Shown here in pieces: positions 20,016 to 23,147 of a stretch of DNA of 23,147 bases. Position numbers and translations under genes: made by a program. Where the stretch lies: assembly GCA_035705985.1 (NCBI GenBank), contig DASSVP010000116.1:1-23147 (forward strand), in the 5' to 3' direction. Position 1 is the stretch's first letter. The number at the start of each line of letters is the position of its first letter. This DNA is from JACVRW01 sp035705985 (GTDB lineage Bacteria; Actinomycetota; Thermoleophilia; Solirubrobacterales; Thermoleophilaceae). The notes under the pieces were generated by a model. The model saw only the letters and a program-made list of their open reading frames with translations. It was not told where the DNA came from and made no database searches.

Positions 20016-20972
20016 ATGCGACCTGCTCTCTCTGCCGTCCTGACGGCCGGCTGTCTGTTGGCTGTGACGGGCTCGGCAGCCGCCGCGGTGCCCGTCGACC
20101 TCCGTGTGGAAGGCGCCGACGGGCGCGCGCTCACGGCCGACCGATACATCACAGACTCCACGCGTTTGAAGACCACGGATCAGCCGCCGTCCTGCAACGG
20201 CAGCGGCTCGACCAAGCAGCTGCCCGGGAGCACGGCGCTCGGCGTGCTCGCCGACGGCGCTTCCGTCGACCGCCGGCTCGACCCGCTCCTCGTGAGCGAC
20301 GAGTTCTCCTTCGGGCTCTTCGTCTGCGGAATCGGGGGCTCCAACGCCAACGGCACCACGAGCTATTGGTCGTTCAAGGTGAACCACGTGCTGCCGGAGA
20401 TCGGCGCCGACCAGTACGCGGTCAGGCCGGGCGACGACGTGCTCTGGTACCTCGTCGACGGCGCGCGCAACTCGGGCAACGAGCTCGTGCTGACGGCCCC
20501 CACGCGCGCCGTGCCGGGGGCGGAGTTCGTCGTCCACGTGCAGGCGTACGACTTCGCCGGCAACGCCCAGCCCGCCGCGGGCGCGGTGGTCACCGGTGGC
20601 GCCGGCCCGGCGGTCGCAGACTCGGGTGGCGAGGCGCGCGTGACCCCCGACGGGGAAGGGACGATGACCCTTCGTGCGGTGCTCGAGCCCAATGTTCCGT
20701 CGGCGCCGACGAAGGTCTGCGTGAACGACGACCTCGCGAGCTGCGGCAGCGGCAGGCCCGGCAGGATCTGGGGCACGCGCCGCGGCGAGTCGATCCGCGG
20801 CACGGCGGGGCGCGACCGGGTTCGTGCGGGCCGGGGCGCGGACGTGATCAACGTCCGGCGCGGCAACGTGGACACGGTGCGCTGCGGCAGCGGCCGTGAC
20901 CTGGTGCGCGCCGGGCGGCGCGACCGGATCTCGCGCAACTGCGAGGTCGTGCGCCGCCGCGGGCGACAGTGA
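20016..20972 (+). CDS. Secreted DUF4430-type protein, first gene of the B12-riboswitch operon
   Basis: A 318-residue protein with a Sec signal peptide (LSAVLTAGCLLAVTGSAAAA). Residues about 25-155 form a DUF4430 domain (related to the transcobalamin/intrinsic-factor C-terminal beta-grasp domain): VPVDLRVEGADG, then SYWSFKVNHVLPEIGADQYAVRPGDDVLWYLVD, where W-x-F-x-V-N and the GDDVLWYL strand are typical. The middle resembles an Ig-like domain (AEFVVHVQAYDFAGN). The C-terminal 60 residues hold RTX-like turns with Cys (VRCGSGRDLVRAG, ending NCEVV). It lies just after the riboswitch, so cobalamin or another corrinoid is the probable ligand. ATG 20016 is taken; GTG 20007 with GAGG six bases upstream is an alternative. 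The stop overlaps the next gene by GTGA. Confidence 0.82.
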   Translation: MRPALSAVLTAGCLLAVTGSAAAAVPVDLRVEGADGRALTADRYITDSTRLKTTDQPPSCNGSGSTKQLPGSTALGVLADGASVDRRLDPLLVSDEFSFGLFVCGIGGSNANGTTSYWSFKVNHVLPEIGADQYAVRPGDDVLWYLVDGARNSGNELVLTAPTRAVPGAEFVVHVQAYDFAGNAQPAAGAVVTGGAGPAVADSGGEARVTPDGEGTMTLRAVLEPNVPSAPTKVCVNDDLASCGSGRPGRIWGTRRGESIRGTAGRDRVRAGRGADVINVRRGNVDTVRCGSGRDLVRAGRRDRISRNCEVVRRRGRQ

Positions 20973-21685
20973 CGATGGCCGGCAGGGTGTCGGTCTCGGT
21001 GCTCGCCGCCCTCGTGGCGGCGGGCTCCGTGGCCGTGCCCGGCGCGAGCGCGGTCGCGCCGACGGTCAAGCAGCTCGTCGTCTTTCGCGACGGCGAGGCC
21101 GTGCAGAAGCGGACCGGGACTGGGGCGGCACGTGTCACCGTGGGCCGGCGGCGCTGCACGGTCGGCGATGCCACCGCGCTCGCCGGGCTCGCGCGGAGCC
21201 GCGTCGGGCGACTGCGGATCCGTGACTTCGGCGCGTGCTCGTCGCGCCCGCGGGACGCGTCCGGCCTGATCGTCACCGGCATCCGTGACGACCGGAACCG
21301 GGGCCAGCGGGGCTGGGTCTACAAGGTCGGTCGCCGCGCGGCCACCGCGGGCGCGGCCGACATGGGCGGGCCGTTCGGTCGCGGCGGCCTCCGCGCAAGG
21401 CAGCGAATCACCTGGTTCTACTGCGTGCGCGGCGGCGACTGCCAGCGGACGCTCGCGGTCCGCGCCACCGCTGTGAGCGGCGGCATCCTCGCCACCGTCC
21501 GCGGCTACGACGACGCGGGCGAAGGCGTCCCGGTCGAGGGCGCGAGCGTCACCGCCTCCGGCGTCACCGGGGTCACTCGCGCGGACGGGACCGTCGAGCT
21601 CGCCCTCCCGCCCGGGACGCACCGGGTCGTGGCGCGCAAGGATGGCCTCGTGCGCTCGTTCGCGGAGCGGGTCGAGGTGCCGTGA
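20969..21685 (+). CDS. Secreted protein with DUF4430-like and Ig-like/carboxypeptidase-regulatory domains
   Basis: A 238-residue protein with a signal peptide (VSVSVLAALVAAGSVAVPGASA). Residues about 30-155 look like a divergent DUF4430 beta-grasp: the GWVYKVGRRAATAGAADMGGP and ARQRITWFYCV segments match the W-x-x-x-V-(N) strand and the closing strand of the domain in its neighbours. The last 70 residues are a carboxypeptidase-regulatory-like Ig fold (GVPVEGASVTASGVTGVTRADG). It overlaps the preceding stop by GTGA (GTG 20969; ATG 20975 is an alternative) and the next start likewise, so translation of the operon is coupled. No transmembrane helix remains after cleavage. Ligand binding is inferred from family and riboswitch. 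Confidence 0.78.
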   Translation: MTMAGRVSVSVLAALVAAGSVAVPGASAVAPTVKQLVVFRDGEAVQKRTGTGAARVTVGRRRCTVGDATALAGLARSRVGRLRIRDFGACSSRPRDASGLIVTGIRDDRNRGQRGWVYKVGRRAATAGAADMGGPFGRGGLRARQRITWFYCVRGGDCQRTLAVRATAVSGGILATVRGYDDAGEGVPVEGASVTASGVTGVTRADGTVELALPPGTHRVVARKDGLVRSFAERVEVP

Positions 21686-22617
21686 GACGTGCCCGCGCCC
21701 TGCTCGCAGCTCTGGTGGTCGCCGGCCTGGCGCCGGCCGCGGGCTGCGGGCTGGGCGAGGGCGACGAGCGCGCCGGCGGCGGCGCGACGCTGCGGGTCAC
21801 GCGCGACTTCGGGCGCACGGAGCTCGGCGAGGTGCGGCTCGACAGCATCCGCGAGGGCCAGACGGTGATGCGGATGCTGCGCTCGGAGTTCGACGTGACG
21901 ACGCGCTTCGGGGGCCGCTTCGTGCAGTCGATCGACGGCCTGGAGGGCGAGGGCGCGGGCGGCCAGGTGGACTGGTTCTTCTGGGTGAACGGCCTGGAAG
22001 CCGACAGGGGCGCCGCCGAGTGGGAGGTGCTTCCCGGCGACCACATCCTCTGGGACCACCGTGACTGGAGCGCGGCGATGCGCGTGCCCGCGATCGTGGG
22101 CGCTTATCCCGAGCCATTCGCGAGCGGATTCGGCGGCAAGCGCCGCCCGGTGCGCGTGGAGTGCGAGGACGCGGATGCGCCGGTGTGCGCAGCGGCGCGC
22201 GCGAAGCTGAAGGGGGAGGGCGTGCCTACGTCGGGCGCGTCGATCGGCGCGCCGGGCACCGAGGAGGTCACGCGGCTCGTGGTGGCGCGCTGGCCGCGCG
22301 CGCGAGGCGTGCGCGGCGCCGCGGGGCTTGAGGAGGGCCCGGAGGCCACCGGCGTGTTCGCGCGCTTCAACGGAGACACGCTCGAGCTGCTCGACGAGCG
22401 CGGCCGCACGGCGAGGACCGTGCGGCGCGGCGACCGCGTGGGCCTCGTGCTCGCGCTCCAGCCGCGCGCGGAGGAGCTCGTCTGGATCGTTACCGCGCTC
22501 GACGAGGAGGGCCTCGACGCGGGCGTGCGGGCGCTCGGCGAGCGCACCCTGCGCGACGCCTTCGCGGTCGCCGCGACCGGCGACAAGGTGGAGAAGCTCC
22601 CGCTGGAGGCGCGATGA
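21682..22617 (+). CDS. DUF4430 lipoprotein
   Basis: A 311-residue protein with a lipoprotein signal peptide (ALLAALVVAGLAPAAGC, lipidated C22). Residues about 36-135 are the clearest DUF4430 domain of the three: LRVTRDFGRTELGEVRL, GQTVMRMLRSEFDVTTRFGGRFVQSI, DWFFWVNGLEADRGAAEW and LPGDHILWDHRDW. The remaining 170 residues are an unrecognised alpha/beta region with VTRLVVARWPRARG and VGLVLALQPRAEELVWIVTALDEEG. Being membrane-anchored, it is the likely docking protein for the ECF transporter whose T component follows with an ATGA overlap. The start is GTG 21682 in the GTGA overlap with the previous gene. Confidence 0.85.
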   Translation: MRRARALLAALVVAGLAPAAGCGLGEGDERAGGGATLRVTRDFGRTELGEVRLDSIREGQTVMRMLRSEFDVTTRFGGRFVQSIDGLEGEGAGGQVDWFFWVNGLEADRGAAEWEVLPGDHILWDHRDWSAAMRVPAIVGAYPEPFASGFGGKRRPVRVECEDADAPVCAAARAKLKGEGVPTSGASIGAPGTEEVTRLVVARWPRARGVRGAAGLEEGPEATGVFARFNGDTLELLDERGRTARTVRRGDRVGLVLALQPRAEELVWIVTALDEEGLDAGVRALGERTLRDAFAVAATGDKVEKLPLEAR

Positions 22618-23147
22618 GCCTGATCCCGGTCTACCGCGACCGCCCGAGCGCGCTCCATGCCTCGCGCGCCGGCGCCGGCGCGGCGCTGTGCGGGGCGCTC
22701 GCCCTGACCGGCGCGCTCTACCTGCACCCGCTGATCCTCTCCGCGGCGCTGGCGGCGATCGTGCTCGCGGGAGTCGTGGCCGGCGTCGGCCGCGAGATCG
22801 GGCGATCGCTGCGCTTCGCGCTGCCGTTCGCGCTCCTGATCGCGCTCATCAACCCGCTCGTCTACCCCGAGGGGGACACGCTGCTCGTGCGCGGCGGCGA
22901 GGTCCTCGGCTGGCGCATCGACATCACGCTGGAGGCCACCGCCGCCGGCGTGCTGAACGGCCTGCGCGTGATCGTGATCGTGACCGCGTTCGGTCTGATG
23001 TCCGCGGCGGTCGACCCCGACCAGCTCCTGCGGATGTTCCGGCGCGTCTCGTACCGGTCCGCGCTCACGGCCACGCTTGCGACGCTGCTCGTGCCGGTGC
23101 TCGCCCGAGACGCCACCCGGATGGGCGACGCCGCGCGCTGCCGGCCG
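22614..23147 (+). CDS. ECF transporter T component (EcfT/CbiQ family), 5' part
   Basis: 178 codons to the window end, so the gene is cut. Several membrane helices are clear (GALALTGALYLHPLILSAAL, IVLAGVVAGVG, LRFALPFALLIALINPLVY, GLRVIVIVTAFGLMSAAV, LTATLATLLVPVLA). LINPLVYPEGD and VDPDQLLRMFRRVSYRSALTATLATLLVP match the EcfT/CbiQ family; the coupling-helix region with the Ala-Arg motifs would begin at the cut (DAARCRP). EcfT couples the ATPases (EcfA) to a substrate-binding S component. The riboswitch and DUF4430 genes point to a corrinoid or cobalt importer; A and S components are expected downstream. The start ATG sits in an ATGA overlap. Confidence 0.88.
   Translation, partial: MSLIPVYRDRPSALHASRAGAGAALCGALALTGALYLHPLILSAALAAIVLAGVVAGVGREIGRSLRFALPFALLIALINPLVYPEGDTLLVRGGEVLGWRIDITLEATAAGVLNGLRVIVIVTAFGLMSAAVDPDQLLRMFRRVSYRSALTATLATLLVPVLARDATRMGDAARCRP

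Noticed and set aside
1..23147. CRISPR arrays, IS ends or phage genes
   Set aside because: No spaced direct repeats, transposase or phage structural motifs were seen on either strand.

Overview
The window is GC-rich and gene-dense. It points to an actinobacterium, possibly a Thermoleophilia/Solirubrobacterales-type lineage. That placement is inferred from GC content, the style of the secreted proteins with calcium-binding-type repeats, a CsoR/CopA pair, an HTH-LAGLIDADG gene of a kind I associate with actinobacteria, and several promoter-like -10 boxes placed for leaderless transcripts. No rRNA, CRISPR array, IS element or plasmid/phage replication gene was seen.

Layout. (1) 1-3040: end of a zinc/manganese ABC transporter binding protein, a Fur/Zur-type regulator overlapping it tail-to-tail, Mn-type superoxide dismutase, an endonuclease/exonuclease/phosphatase gene broken by one extra base, tRNA-Leu(CAG), and a free-standing HTH-LAGLIDADG protein whose start codon lies inside a perfect 30-bp palindrome with a LexA/SOS-type core. 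(2) 3041-6618: a gene remnant, a divergent csoR/copA copper-efflux pair around a perfect operator, a fatty-acid-hydroxylase-family membrane enzyme and a small membrane protein. (3) 6685-8824: a tightly overlapping run of a HipA-like kinase, a DUF3037 protein, a DUF1697 protein and an NTF2-like protein. (4) 8895-15762: a surface-glycan-type region of six genes on strictly alternating strands: a QueC-like PP-loop domain fused to a GT2 glycosyltransferase, a BioF2/CelD-type GNAT, a PIG-L deacetylase, two GT4 glycosyltransferases, and a stand-alone GT2 that is a paralogue of the fused one. (5) 15775-18149: an ECF sigma/anti-sigma pair reading into the GT2 gene, a candidate ECF promoter driving a secreted repeat protein, and a strong bidirectional terminator. 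(6) 18149-19599: a cupin protein, then an ArsR regulator and SRPBCC protein under a perfect operator. (7) 19655-23147: tRNA-Glu(CTC) with its terminator, then a cobalamin riboswitch leading an overlapping operon of three exported DUF4430-type (transcobalamin C-domain-like) proteins and the T component of an ECF transporter, cut by the window end.

The two parts most worth following are the riboswitch operon, which looks like an extracellular corrinoid-capture system feeding an ECF importer, and the QueC-like/GT2 fusion, which keeps the QueC zinc-site spacing but has an altered PP-loop and sits in a glycan context. The palindrome at the homing-endonuclease-type gene is third.
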